The notes below the pieces were generated by a model that was not told the DNA's origin, searched no databases, and saw only the letters and a program-made list of their open reading frames with translations. Source: Bdellovibrio sp. UBA4095 (lineage in GTDB: Bacteria > Bdellovibrionota > Bdellovibrionia > Bdellovibrionales > Bdellovibrionaceae). From it: 64,000 bases of DNA. Where the stretch lies: the NCBI GenBank assembly GCA_002381805.1, contig DFXZ01000004.1, positions 496,001 to 560,000 on the forward strand, in the 5' to 3' direction. A program made the position numbers and the translations under genes. Below, piece by piece: positions 17,601 through 25,676 of the stretch (its first letter is position 1; every line of letters starts with the position of its first letter).

Positions 17601-18920
17601 ATGGCAAAAAAGCGTCGCTCGAATTTTCCGCTGAATATCTATTTAAACGGCCTTTTCTTGGGGAGTTTAGAATACCGAGCGCAAAAAACACTTTACTTTA
17701 AATACTCCGACCACTGGCTCGCTAGAGAAAATAGTTTTCCGATTTCCAGAAGCTTGCCACTTCGTGAGCAATCGTACGAAGGCAATAGCGTCTATTCTTA
17801 TTTTGACAATCTTTTGCCAGATAGTATCTCAATTCGGCAGCGAATTGCCGCAAGAATGAAGGCCGAATCTGATCATATATTCGATCTCTTGAGTGTCATC
17901 GGTCGTGATTGCGTAGGAGCGCTCCAGTTTGTAAGAGCGGATGAGCCTTTCCCCCGTTTACAAAAAGCTAACGGTTCTCGAGTCTCGGCTTCGAAAATCG
18001 CAGATAAATTAAAAAATCTACACAATACCCCTCTAGCGTCCTCATTAACAGATGACTTCCGACTTTCTATAGCAGGAATCCAAGAGAAAACTGCATTTTT
18101 GAAAATCGACGACGAATGGTATGTTCCACACGACTCAACCCCAACCACCCATATTTTTAAGCCGCAAATTGGTGAGATTCAAAAAGGCCTGAGTATCGTC
18201 GACTCCGTAGAGAATGAATGGCTTTGCTCGAGAATAGTTCGGGCTTTTGGTATTCCAACTGCAAAGTGCGAAATCGCTCAATTCGATGATGTCAAAACGC
18301 TTGTCGTTGAGCGTTTCGACCGAGCCTGGTTGAACTCTGACACTCTTATTCGTATTCCCCAAGAGGATATGTGCCAAGCATTAGGTGTTGCCACCTTCGA
18401 AAAATATCAAAGCGACGGAGGGCCTGGCATTGTCCAGATAATGGATCTACTCAATGAATCCGTAAAGCGCGAAGAAGATAGAAAAAATTTTCTCAAATCC
18501 CAAGTTGTGTTTTTACTGCTCGCCGCGATCGACGGTCATGCGAAGAATTATAGTCTGCGATGGGGACCCAGCGGGTTTAGCATGACGCCACTTTACGATA
18601 TTTTATCTGCACAACCTATGGTCAACAAAGGTGATCTTCAATTCGAAAAATTGAAAATGGCAATGTCCTATGGCGATGCTAATCACTATAAAGTACGCGA
18701 CATTACCCGAAGACATCTAATTCAAACTGCGAAACTCTGCCGAATCAATACCGAACAAATGGATCTTATTATAGACGAAGTCATAGTGGCCCTTCCGACT
18801 GTCATCTCGGAGGTCACAGCCGAGCTGCCCCCCCAATTCCCCTCGCGAATTGCAGAGGCCATATTTAACGGCATGAAAAAGAGAATTCAGCAAATTCAAG
18901 CTTTCAGTTCGCCCGGTTAA
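17601..18920 (+). CDS. hipA: HipA-like serine/threonine kinase toxin
   Basis: 439 aa, the length of E. coli HipA (440). The family landmarks are intact: LSIAGIQEKTA with the autophosphorylated Ser equivalent at S156, TPTTHIFK, VERFDR, RIPQEDMCQ, the catalytic AAIDGHAKNYS with D311, and the metal-binding TPLYDIL. E. coli HipA phosphorylates glutamyl-tRNA synthetase and induces dormancy; the strong similarity suggests the same target. Nothing indicates inactivation. It is convergent with the membrane-protein cluster that follows. Confidence 0.93.
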   Translation: MAKKRRSNFPLNIYLNGLFLGSLEYRAQKTLYFKYSDHWLARENSFPISRSLPLREQSYEGNSVYSYFDNLLPDSISIRQRIAARMKAESDHIFDLLSVIGRDCVGALQFVRADEPFPRLQKANGSRVSASKIADKLKNLHNTPLASSLTDDFRLSIAGIQEKTAFLKIDDEWYVPHDSTPTTHIFKPQIGEIQKGLSIVDSVENEWLCSRIVRAFGIPTAKCEIAQFDDVKTLVVERFDRAWLNSDTLIRIPQEDMCQALGVATFEKYQSDGGPGIVQIMDLLNESVKREEDRKNFLKSQVVFLLLAAIDGHAKNYSLRWGPSGFSMTPLYDILSAQPMVNKGDLQFEKLKMAMSYGDANHYKVRDITRRHLIQTAKLCRINTEQMDLIIDEVIVALPTVISEVTAELPPQFPSRIAEAIFNGMKKRIQQIQAFSSPG

Positions 18921-18929
18921 GATCGGCAA

Positions 18930-20264
18930 TTAAGTTGGTTCAATATGGTTAGCTCTCTGTTGGCCTATCAGTCGAACAGTCAGATAATAAAGGGGCGCCG
19001 ACATCATGAATGGCACCATGTGCTTTTCGAATTCGGCATACCCGTCTCCAAAGACGATTGCCAAAGGTAGAGCTAGGTATAAAGCAGCGATTAGAATTTC
19101 CCATCTAGAGGGTATTCTTTTGAGACTAAAAAATAGCAAAAGATGAGCGAAAAAAATTATGCCGTACCACTCGGCGATAGGTCGCTTCAGATAATAATAA
19201 ATGTCACTTGATCCTAGACCTGAGCTTAAATAACTAAGGTTATAGTCCGAAACCAAAGCCACCTTTATCGACTGCGTCGCGATATTCAGCAAGATATCTG
19301 GGGATGATACGAGGGCGTTCAGAAAAGCAGACAAACCAAAGCGCTGAATGTATTCGTGATTAGTAACTATCCCGGCTTTAAGAAAAAATCTCATTCCGTC
19401 TGGCCAAACGGTTGTTCCCATAAGAGAAAATCCATCGATTGGCTCTAATCCCGATGTTAGCTTTTGAAGAGCCATTTGGTTCTGCTTAAAATACTCCTGA
19501 CGATCTGAATAATTAAATGCTGGCCACTCGCCGACTTCCTGAACTGACCAACCGATTCCGTTAAAATATCTGTTATAAGAATTCACCGTCGAAAAACCAC
19601 TTTTGGATAAATTCATCAGTAGCGCAGAAGAAGTAATGACAAGCGCTATGGCAAAATTCTTCCATGCAAGCTTTCCATTTCGATATCCCAAATAGAGAGC
19701 TATTAATGCCAATGGAAGCACGGCAATCATCTGCGCTTTCGTGTAAAAGAAAAGAACACACGAGATCGCAAATAGCCCACTCTTGCGGGAAACAAATAAG
19801 TTTCTTAGACCAACGGCCATCCAAGGAACCAATGACAATATGACGGCCTCTTCATAGTAGGACTTTAAAATCTGGGGAAATACCAGATACGGCAATATCA
19901 TCAGCGCGACTTCTATTGTGAATCCAAATCTCTTCAGATAGATTCCCAAGCCCAGCAGATAGATTAAGACTAAGGCAACAAATATGGAGTTTTCGGTAAG
20001 ACAATCAAAGCCAAAAACTTTAACGACCAAAGCCGCCACAGTGGAGAAGAAAATAGCCATCGTCGAAGAAACGTTAAAACTCAATGACTGAGGAACTTTG
20101 CAAGCTGAATTGTCGGCCCCCTGATCAATCTGAATCACAGAACCGAGAACTCTCACGTAATCAGAGTTGTTCTTCATCGGCCCAAGGTTGAAATAGAAGA
20201 TCATCGAAATACTGACAAGTATTCCAAATACGAAAGGTGGCAAAAGTTCAATGAATCGACTCAA
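18930..20264 (-). CDS. polytopic membrane protein, possibly GT-C-like (444 aa)
   Basis: Not firmly recognised. About ten hydrophobic helices are spread over the whole length, with a long periplasmic-type loop (about residues 220-300) and an early loop after the first helix containing NSDYVRVLG. This layout recalls GT-C lipid-linked sugar transferases, but no decisive motif is visible. The start is TTG at 20264, overlapping the stop of the preceding small gene (TTGA), with GGAAAAC upstream. Codon use is AT-rich compared with core genes, like the rest of the cluster. Confidence 0.7.
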   Translation of the reverse strand: MSRFIELLPPFVFGILVSISMIFYFNLGPMKNNSDYVRVLGSVIQIDQGADNSACKVPQSLSFNVSSTMAIFFSTVAALVVKVFGFDCLTENSIFVALVLIYLLGLGIYLKRFGFTIEVALMILPYLVFPQILKSYYEEAVILSLVPWMAVGLRNLFVSRKSGLFAISCVLFFYTKAQMIAVLPLALIALYLGYRNGKLAWKNFAIALVITSSALLMNLSKSGFSTVNSYNRYFNGIGWSVQEVGEWPAFNYSDRQEYFKQNQMALQKLTSGLEPIDGFSLMGTTVWPDGMRFFLKAGIVTNHEYIQRFGLSAFLNALVSSPDILLNIATQSIKVALVSDYNLSYLSSGLGSSDIYYYLKRPIAEWYGIIFFAHLLLFFSLKRIPSRWEILIAALYLALPLAIVFGDGYAEFEKHMVPFMMSAPLYYLTVRLIGQQRANHIEPT

Positions 20265-20467
20265 GCGTTTTCCGTTTCTATTTGTTCGCAGAGGTTAGAC
20301 TCGACACCCCACTTCAAGGCAGCCGTCGCATACAAGCGAAATCTGCTATCGATCTTTTCTTTTATTTGATCACTGATGGCAGCGCGGAACAAATAGAGAA
20401 AAATCAGAGCGACTGCGCAAGCAAATAAAATAGCCAGCAGCCTCGTTTTTCTCTTAAATCTACTCAT
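20261..20467 (-). CDS. small single-pass membrane protein (68 aa)
   Basis: No family recognised. A basic N-terminus (SRFKRKTR) precedes one hydrophobic segment (about residues 10-28), then a short soluble tail with one Cys. AAGG lies upstream of the ATG, and its stop overlaps the TTG start of the 444-aa membrane protein, so the two are coupled and may act together. Confidence 0.6.
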   Translation of the reverse strand: MSRFKRKTRLLAILFACAVALIFLYLFRAAISDQIKEKIDSRFRLYATAALKWGVESNLCEQIETENA

Positions 20468-20520
20468 TCAGACCTTCTATTTATATTCACCATAATTATT
20501 TTTATAGTATTACTTGAGCT

Positions 20521-20739
20521 TTACGATCTTAGCTTTATAGCAAGAAACGATAATAGAATCGACAACGCCACCGAGAACCCGTGAGCCAACGTTGAGTAGT
20601 CGAGATGGAGAATCCTTGCCACCAATGGATGGGTAAATGGTAAAAGAAAAGATAGAAAAACTACCAACCATCCTTGAATGCTGACTGGCGTCCATCCAAA
20701 GCCATTTGTCTTCTTTCTAAACCAAATTTTATTCGTCAT
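20521..20739 (-). CDS. small two-helix membrane protein (72 aa)
   Basis: The N-terminus IWFRKKTNGFGWTPVSIQGW matches a pattern I know from short bacterial inner-membrane proteins of unknown role (K-x-GxGWTP-x-x-x-QGW), followed by two hydrophobic helices (about 22-42 and 52-70). That pattern makes it a real gene despite a weak ribosome site. Confidence 0.6.
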   Translation of the reverse strand: MTNKIWFRKKTNGFGWTPVSIQGWLVVFLSFLLPFTHPLVARILHLDYSTLAHGFSVALSILLSFLAIKLRS

Positions 20740-20766
20740 AAGCGTGCTCGATTTAATTCTGTTTGT

Positions 20767-21060
20767 TCAATTTTCAAATGTCCTCTGTTTGCATTTAGGG
20801 CATTTACTCAAGAACAGAATATCGCTGATGAAAAACCCAACATCTAAAAACATAAGCCAGAACCACAATATTCTGGATGCAGGACGAACTCCACAATTGG
20901 AGCATTTCACCAAATATACTAAAGTGCTGAGGCAAGCCAAAGATACCGAAAGAGCTAGCACGGCAACCATAGTTTGGCCAACAAGTGCAGATGATGCAGC
21001 GACCACAAGAGTAAGAACCATCGTGCTCGCAATAAGTCGATATCTGGTTTTCGCAGTCAT
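20767..21060 (-). CDS. membrane protein with paired Cys motifs (97 aa)
   Basis: Three or four hydrophobic segments are interrupted by CSNC (about 53-56) and a C-terminal CPKC (about 87-90), which could together form a zinc-binding site facing the cytoplasm. Family not recognised. The ATG is preceded by AAGGAAGG, a strong ribosome site, supporting expression. Confidence 0.6.
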   Translation of the reverse strand: MTAKTRYRLIASTMVLTLVVAASSALVGQTMVAVLALSVSLACLSTLVYLVKCSNCGVRPASRILWFWLMFLDVGFFISDILFLSKCPKCKQRTFEN

Positions 21061-21120
21061 TTCACCTTCCTTCTTCCGAAATTAAATTCAACCGCCTTAA
21101 CTAGAACCGTTGACGTATAC

Positions 21121-21423
21121 CTATTGAGTATACAGAAATAATCCACCACCGATTGTTAGCGCAATAATGGCGTAGCCGATCCAATATATTTTACGGTCTG
21201 AGGGAGGCAAATTTTTCGGCCCGAAAGACATCAACTCACCACGCTTTAATGCTGGGAATTTTGCTTTTAAAATGAGAGCCATCCCAATAGCGGATCCAAG
21301 GGCATACGTATAGATATAGGGCTTCACCATAAAAATAATTACGATCCCCCCAATAATCGGCAAACCAAAGAAAGTTAGAATGAAAAAACTGTGTTCCAAG
21401 AGCGTGTTTTTCTGACCAAACAT
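21121..21423 (-). CDS. three-helix membrane protein (100 aa)
   Basis: Hydrophobic segments at about 10-32, 34-52 and 80-98 are separated by a basic loop (KAKFPALKRGELMSFGPK). No known family is recognised. AAAGGA precedes the ATG and a good promoter lies just upstream, so this is probably a transcribed gene and may start a unit with the downstream small membrane genes. Confidence 0.6.
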   Translation of the reverse strand: MFGQKNTLLEHSFFILTFFGLPIIGGIVIIFMVKPYIYTYALGSAIGMALILKAKFPALKRGELMSFGPKNLPPSDRKIYWIGYAIIALTIGGGLFLYTQ

Positions 21424-21451
21424 AGGCGTCCTTTTGAATTGTTATATACAA

Positions 21452-21480
21452 ATTATTGTTTCTATATGTCACAAGGTCAA
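21452..21480 (-). promoter_or_regulatory. sigma-70-type promoter for the small membrane-protein genes
   Basis: On the minus strand TTGACC (21480-21475) and AATAAT (21457-21452) are separated by exactly 17 bases, about 30 bases before the start of the 100-aa gene. Confidence 0.5.
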
Positions 21481-21584
21481 GGTCGTCTGAAAGATTCGTT
21501 TAATATGATATGTAGCTCACCGTGCGGTTTAGATCTTACTAGATCTATGTGATTCACAAGAGGAAAAATCGAAATCTAGTTTGA

Positions 21585-22460
21585 TCAAAAAACTGCATAC
21601 AAAAACATGCCCGTCAGTAAGACAACAGGAGTCGCCAAAGTAAGCTTCGAAGAAAGAAACTGAAAGGTTTTGTTGCGACCCACAAACGTGTCTATGACTC
21701 TCTCGGACACCACCAAGTACCAAATCCATAAAAAAGCTACCACTGAAACGCCGCCAATTTCTTTAACATAGGTTCCGATCAAAACGGCATTGGTTGAGGG
21801 GTTTATCAGAAAGCTTAAGAAAACCAAGGTTAAGCTAAAAACGGACAAAATTAGAACATAGGTAAATATCGTGGGAAATCTGGAGTCTCTTTTTACGAAA
21901 AGAGCTATCTGCAACAACTGAAACATCAGTATGATTGAAATGCTGAATATAAGGATCATTAAGCTGGGTCGATATTGGGGATAATATAAAGGTGAAACAG
22001 GAGACTTAAACTCTAACCATGTCCCCGCTATTTTTAGACTCGAGTAGTGAGTCCACAGTTTATAAAGTGAAAATAGTGGTCCAGTATAAACTAGAAAAGA
22101 AACGATCTCTAATCCCTTGGAAAGTTCTCGCGGATTAGCTTCTAGCTCTTTGTGTATTCCACTGTTCGGCACCTCGAATCGCTCCGATGAGGCCTCTATC
22201 AGATCGCTCCCTTTTGCCGTCTCAATTTCCTCTGAATTCTCAGACTCAACTTCTTTACTAAATAGCTTTTTTAGAATTAACACGGGATAGGAAAGAGTAA
22301 AGGTCACCCATAGAACGACATACCACACTACAGGATCGCCACACATCAACGGAATCCAAGCAATTCTCATACATCCAGTACGTTGATAGACCCAAACTTT
22401 GTAGCCGGCGCTCAACACAAGAATGAATGATGATGCTATTTCTGACTTGGTAATTTTCAA
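21585..22460 (-). CDS. polytopic membrane protein (291 aa)
   Basis: No family recognised. One N-terminal helix is followed by a Cys-rich short loop (TGCMRIAWIPLMCGDP), a second helix, an acidic cytoplasmic-type linker (about 75-115, Glu-rich), then four or more helices to the C-terminus. The start is TTG at 22460 with GGGGTGA upstream. It is the first gene of the minus-strand membrane cluster and is separated from the next gene by 160 bases with its own promoter. Confidence 0.65.
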   Translation of the reverse strand: MKITKSEIASSFILVLSAGYKVWVYQRTGCMRIAWIPLMCGDPVVWYVVLWVTFTLSYPVLILKKLFSKEVESENSEEIETAKGSDLIEASSERFEVPNSGIHKELEANPRELSKGLEIVSFLVYTGPLFSLYKLWTHYSSLKIAGTWLEFKSPVSPLYYPQYRPSLMILIFSISIILMFQLLQIALFVKRDSRFPTIFTYVLILSVFSLTLVFLSFLINPSTNAVLIGTYVKEIGGVSVVAFLWIWYLVVSERVIDTFVGRNKTFQFLSSKLTLATPVVLLTGMFLYAVF

Positions 22461-22729
22461 TTCTGATCACCCCGCACAGCTGTACCATTTAGATATGTAA
22501 ATAAAAACTAGTGTATGGCATCACAAAGTTAGCTCCAACCTATTCCGTCACCCACCCTAAATTAATTACCTTAATGACCTAAATATAGCGAACTGAAGGC
22601 CTCCAAAAAGGGGGTGAAACTATCGGGCCATATCGAACCTAAGTTGCTAAAACGACGAGTGATTTTAAGAACACCAGTCCCTTGGCATCGGTCTTGTAAT
22701 AGCGAGTCTTATCAAGGGGTGCGTGGTGT
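22461..22729. other. 269-base divergent intergenic region
   Basis: AT-rich in the left half. At 22683-22697 the sequence TTGGCAT-N5-TTG resembles a sigma-54 -24/-12 element (GG-N10-GT in place of GG-N10-GC), 33 bases before the next start. I see no gene or strong hairpin here. Confidence 0.35.
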
Positions 22730-23602
22730 ATGCATAGCTCAACATTGGATATCAGTTTTGTGGATCGACTTAAGAGTATTCTGGCAAGCCGCTATGGAAA
22801 AAGTCTTCAGATACGTCAACTAATGGATCTGGGGGAGATCGAACTCGAATCGGAATACTATCGCCGAGGACAGGATTTACATATTCCTATTCGGGTGAAA
22901 GGTTCTGTACTGGGTACGGCTGTCGTTCCTTCTGCGCAAGATCTGAATCAAGACTCGTTACAAGGAGTCACACAACTTGTTCGCATGGTTTTAGAGCCTG
23001 CAATGTACAAATGGTATCTTGATCAAAAAGAATCCAATCTGGTCGAAATCTCGAAAGCCAACCTGGAACTTGAAAACGTCGAACTTTTCGCAGAAGAAAA
23101 ACTTCCGTCAATTGATGAGCTGATCAGCTCTAATCCTGAACTCCTGAACGAAAGTCCAGGCAATCAGTTGATATCTCACCTAATCCATCTGGAAGGTCGC
23201 TCTGAACAGACAAACAAGAAGGTCGCTTTAACCTTGCATGAAATGAGCGGCCGCTGGGCCTTCGTTCCATTTAACGATATCAAAGGTCAACTGCACTCGG
23301 CCTATGATATTTCCAAGCTCGGCGCCATGACGATCTATATTGAAAAGGTCGAAGATTTAAACGAGCCCGAGCAAGAACTGCTCATGGACTATATCAATGA
23401 GGACCGCTCTTCTGATGAGCCATTGATTATCAGCTGTTCAATGCAGGACCTTGAGCAACTGGCCCAGACAAATCTTGATGATCTGCTATTGGACGAACTT
23501 TCAGTGAACACCTTTGAAGTCGATAAGGCTCCGCTGACGAACTCTTCACTTAAAGAAGTCTTGGAACTGTTCTTTATGAAAGATGCATTGATCGACGCCT
23601 AA
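22730..23602 (+). CDS. degenerate sigma-54 AAA+-like protein without DNA-binding domain (290 aa)
   Basis: The N-terminal 100 residues look GAF-like. The remainder follows the outline of a sigma-54 activator AAA+ domain: KKVALTLHEMSGRWAFVPFND matches the segment after Walker A, LGAMTIYIEKVEDLNEPEQELL matches Walker B and its helix, and LLLDELSVNTFEVDKAPL matches the Arg-finger region. The P-loop, the GAFTGA loop and the C-terminal helix-turn-helix are all absent, so it should neither hydrolyse ATP nor bind promoters. It may act as a regulatory partner. AAGGGG sits ten bases before the ATG. Confidence 0.65.
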   Translation: MHSSTLDISFVDRLKSILASRYGKSLQIRQLMDLGEIELESEYYRRGQDLHIPIRVKGSVLGTAVVPSAQDLNQDSLQGVTQLVRMVLEPAMYKWYLDQKESNLVEISKANLELENVELFAEEKLPSIDELISSNPELLNESPGNQLISHLIHLEGRSEQTNKKVALTLHEMSGRWAFVPFNDIKGQLHSAYDISKLGAMTIYIEKVEDLNEPEQELLMDYINEDRSSDEPLIISCSMQDLEQLAQTNLDDLLLDELSVNTFEVDKAPLTNSSLKEVLELFFMKDALIDA

Positions 23603-23660
23603 TCAGTTAGCTCTGCTTTAAGACTTGATAAAGATCTGAGTGTCTGTGAGAATTTTTCTT

Positions 23661-24680
23661 ATGGTCACTCATGATGATTTCCTTAATCCATTTTTAAATC
23701 GCTCTCTTAAATCCGAAGACCACAAAGTCTTTTCACTTGCGGGCGATGCCTCCAATCGTCGCTATTACCGCGTGGTGCTGGACAATCAATCCTGGGTGCT
23801 GATGCGCTGGGATCCTTTCGTCCCGGATAACTATCCATTTCTGAGTGTATTAAATCACTTTGCGAAAAATGGTGTGCGCGTTCCCCAGGTGATCGCAATG
23901 TCTCCGGAAGAAGGCCTGGTCCTGCTAGAAGATCTAGGTGATCTCACCTTAGAGAGAAAATTCTGGGAAAGCCAAAGCCAAGAGGCCTCCTTAGAGTTCT
24001 ATCAAATGGCTATCGATGAAATCGTTAAGATCCATAACCATGCGACTTTGGATAAATCCCCTTGCACGGCTTTTAATATTAAGTTCGATACCGAAAAATT
24101 TCTCTGGGAAATGAACTACGGTAAGGACAATCTTCTTTCTGGTATTTTGAAATTCACTTTTGGTGATGCTCTTAACAAAGAAGTGACTTCCATCTTTACA
24201 GACATTTGCACACGCTTGGATGCCGAGCCAAAAAGAATTGCTCACCGCGATTACCACTCACGCAATCTGATGTTGAAACTCGATCAAATGATGGTCATCG
24301 ATTTTCAAGATGCGCGCCTGGGACCGATTCAATACGACCTCGTCAGTTTGATGCGTGATTCTTATGTCGACATGAACGAATCCATGGCCACGACGCTGAT
24401 TGACTATTACCTGGAGCAGTCTAAGGAATTCCTTCCCAAAGATTTCTCAAGAGAGCACTTTGACAGAATCTATGAACTTCAGTCCATTCAAAGATGTTTC
24501 AAAGCATGCGGCAGCTTTGCCAGCTTCTTCCACTTGCGCAATGATCGTCGCTATTTAAAATACCTTCCCGGAACTTTGCGCCGTGTGATGAAAGCAGTAA
24601 ATGAATTCCCGGAATATAAAACTTTCGCCGATGTCTTAATCGATTCCGGAGCCCTAGAGAGAAAGTTTGAGTCTCTATGA
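23661..24680 (+). CDS. amgK: AmgK-like anomeric amino-sugar kinase (APH fold)
   Basis: About 340 aa with the aminoglycoside-phosphotransferase fold: a nucleotide-binding start GDASNRRYYRV, the catalytic HRDYHSRNLML with D197, and the metal-binding VIDFQDARLGP. In AmgK this kinase phosphorylates MurNAc or GlcNAc at the anomeric carbon for cell-wall recycling. The assignment depends on the next gene, a sugar-phosphate nucleotidyltransferase whose start overlaps by four bases, as in amgK-murU pairs. The start is unsure: GTG at 23640 would add seven residues, and neither site has a strong Shine-Dalgarno. Confidence 0.8.
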   Translation: MVTHDDFLNPFLNRSLKSEDHKVFSLAGDASNRRYYRVVLDNQSWVLMRWDPFVPDNYPFLSVLNHFAKNGVRVPQVIAMSPEEGLVLLEDLGDLTLERKFWESQSQEASLEFYQMAIDEIVKIHNHATLDKSPCTAFNIKFDTEKFLWEMNYGKDNLLSGILKFTFGDALNKEVTSIFTDICTRLDAEPKRIAHRDYHSRNLMLKLDQMMVIDFQDARLGPIQYDLVSLMRDSYVDMNESMATTLIDYYLEQSKEFLPKDFSREHFDRIYELQSIQRCFKACGSFASFFHLRNDRRYLKYLPGTLRRVMKAVNEFPEYKTFADVLIDSGALERKFESL

Positions 24681-25672
24681 ATGTAATGTTGCTGGCAGCA
24701 GGCGAAGGAACCAGACTTCGCCCTTACACGACTATTTTGCCCAAGCCAGCAATTCCATTTTTAAATGTACCCCTCGCTGGCCATGCTCTGGGTTTTCTGC
24801 ACAATATCGCTGTGGATAACTTGGTGGTTAACACCTTTCATTTGCCCGAGAAAGTCCATACGCTTTTTGAAGACCTCCCTCACGGAGCCAAGCAACTGCA
24901 TTTTTCCGATGAAAAAGGCGAGATCCTTGGCAGCGGTGGCGGCCTAGGAAAGGCTCGACAATACTTTCAATCTGGCGGCAGCTTCCTGATGATGAACGCT
25001 GACGAGGTCATCTTGCCCGTCGATCCTAATATTGTAGCCAAAGCCCTCCAGCAACATGAATCTTCAGGGGCTCTTGCCACCTTAATGGTGATGGAACATC
25101 CAATGGTCGGCACGCAATTTGGCGGTGTATGGGCTGATGAAAATCACAATGTTCTTGGTTTTGGTAAAGATAAAAAGAATGGCTCAGTGAAGGGCTGGCA
25201 TTTTATCGGAGCGCAAATTCTTTCAGAAAGAGTCTTCAACTATATTCCCAAGGCGGGCGCTTCTAATATCCTTTATGATGCGTTGGTTTCTGGAATAGCT
25301 CAGGGTGAACTGGTTAAGGCATTTCCGTTTGATTGCACTTGGTTTGAAACTGGAAATCCCCATGACTTTCAAGAAGCAGCGGCAAGTTGCCTGCAGACTC
25401 TGCTTTCCAAGGAAAACACATTTGAAAAGCTGGTCCTGGATCGCACATTAGCGAGATTTTTAAAGAACAAGCCCACAGCGAAACAAGTTTCGCAGGCAAA
25501 TATTTTGGCTTCTCCGACGAGCACAATAGATGCTTCGGCTAAGATTTCAGGTCTGATTTGTATTGCCGACAATGGCGTCGTGGAAAAAAACTGCGTTTTA
25601 GAAAATGTCATCGTAGGAAAGAACGCCAGAGTCCCCGCAGGAACTCTGGCATCAAACACTTTTTTTCTTTAA
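24677..25672 (+). CDS. murU: MurU-like sugar-1-phosphate nucleotidyltransferase
   Basis: 331 aa. The N-terminal signature LLAAGEGTRLRPYT is the NTP-transferase nucleotide loop; GSGGGLGKA and MMNADEV follow as substrate-site elements. The protein is longer than typical MurU (about 220 aa) because of a C-terminal region (about 240-331) with the start of a left-handed beta-helix pattern (NGVVEKNCVLENVIVGKNARV). It would convert MurNAc-1-P to UDP-MurNAc, though a mannose- or glucose-1-P transferase is possible. A hairpin lies within its last codons. Confidence 0.75.
   Translation: MNVMLLAAGEGTRLRPYTTILPKPAIPFLNVPLAGHALGFLHNIAVDNLVVNTFHLPEKVHTLFEDLPHGAKQLHFSDEKGEILGSGGGLGKARQYFQSGGSFLMMNADEVILPVDPNIVAKALQQHESSGALATLMVMEHPMVGTQFGGVWADENHNVLGFGKDKKNGSVKGWHFIGAQILSERVFNYIPKAGASNILYDALVSGIAQGELVKAFPFDCTWFETGNPHDFQEAAASCLQTLLSKENTFEKLVLDRTLARFLKNKPTAKQVSQANILASPTSTIDASAKISGLICIADNGVVEKNCVLENVIVGKNARVPAGTLASNTFFL
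25625..25669 (+). terminator. hairpin plus T-run inside the 3' end of the murU-like gene
   Basis: GCCAGAGT (25625-25632) and ACTCTGGC (25643-25650) form an eight-base perfect stem, followed eight bases later by a T-rich run (25659-25669). It lies within the last codons and faces a convergent gene five bases beyond the stop. The gap between stem and T-run is longer than canonical. Confidence 0.35.
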
Positions 25673-25676
25673 GAAT

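Noticed and set aside
17134..22729. Prophage or transposon origin of the accessory block
   Set aside because: No integrase, transposase, phage structural gene, tRNA junction or terminal repeats found.
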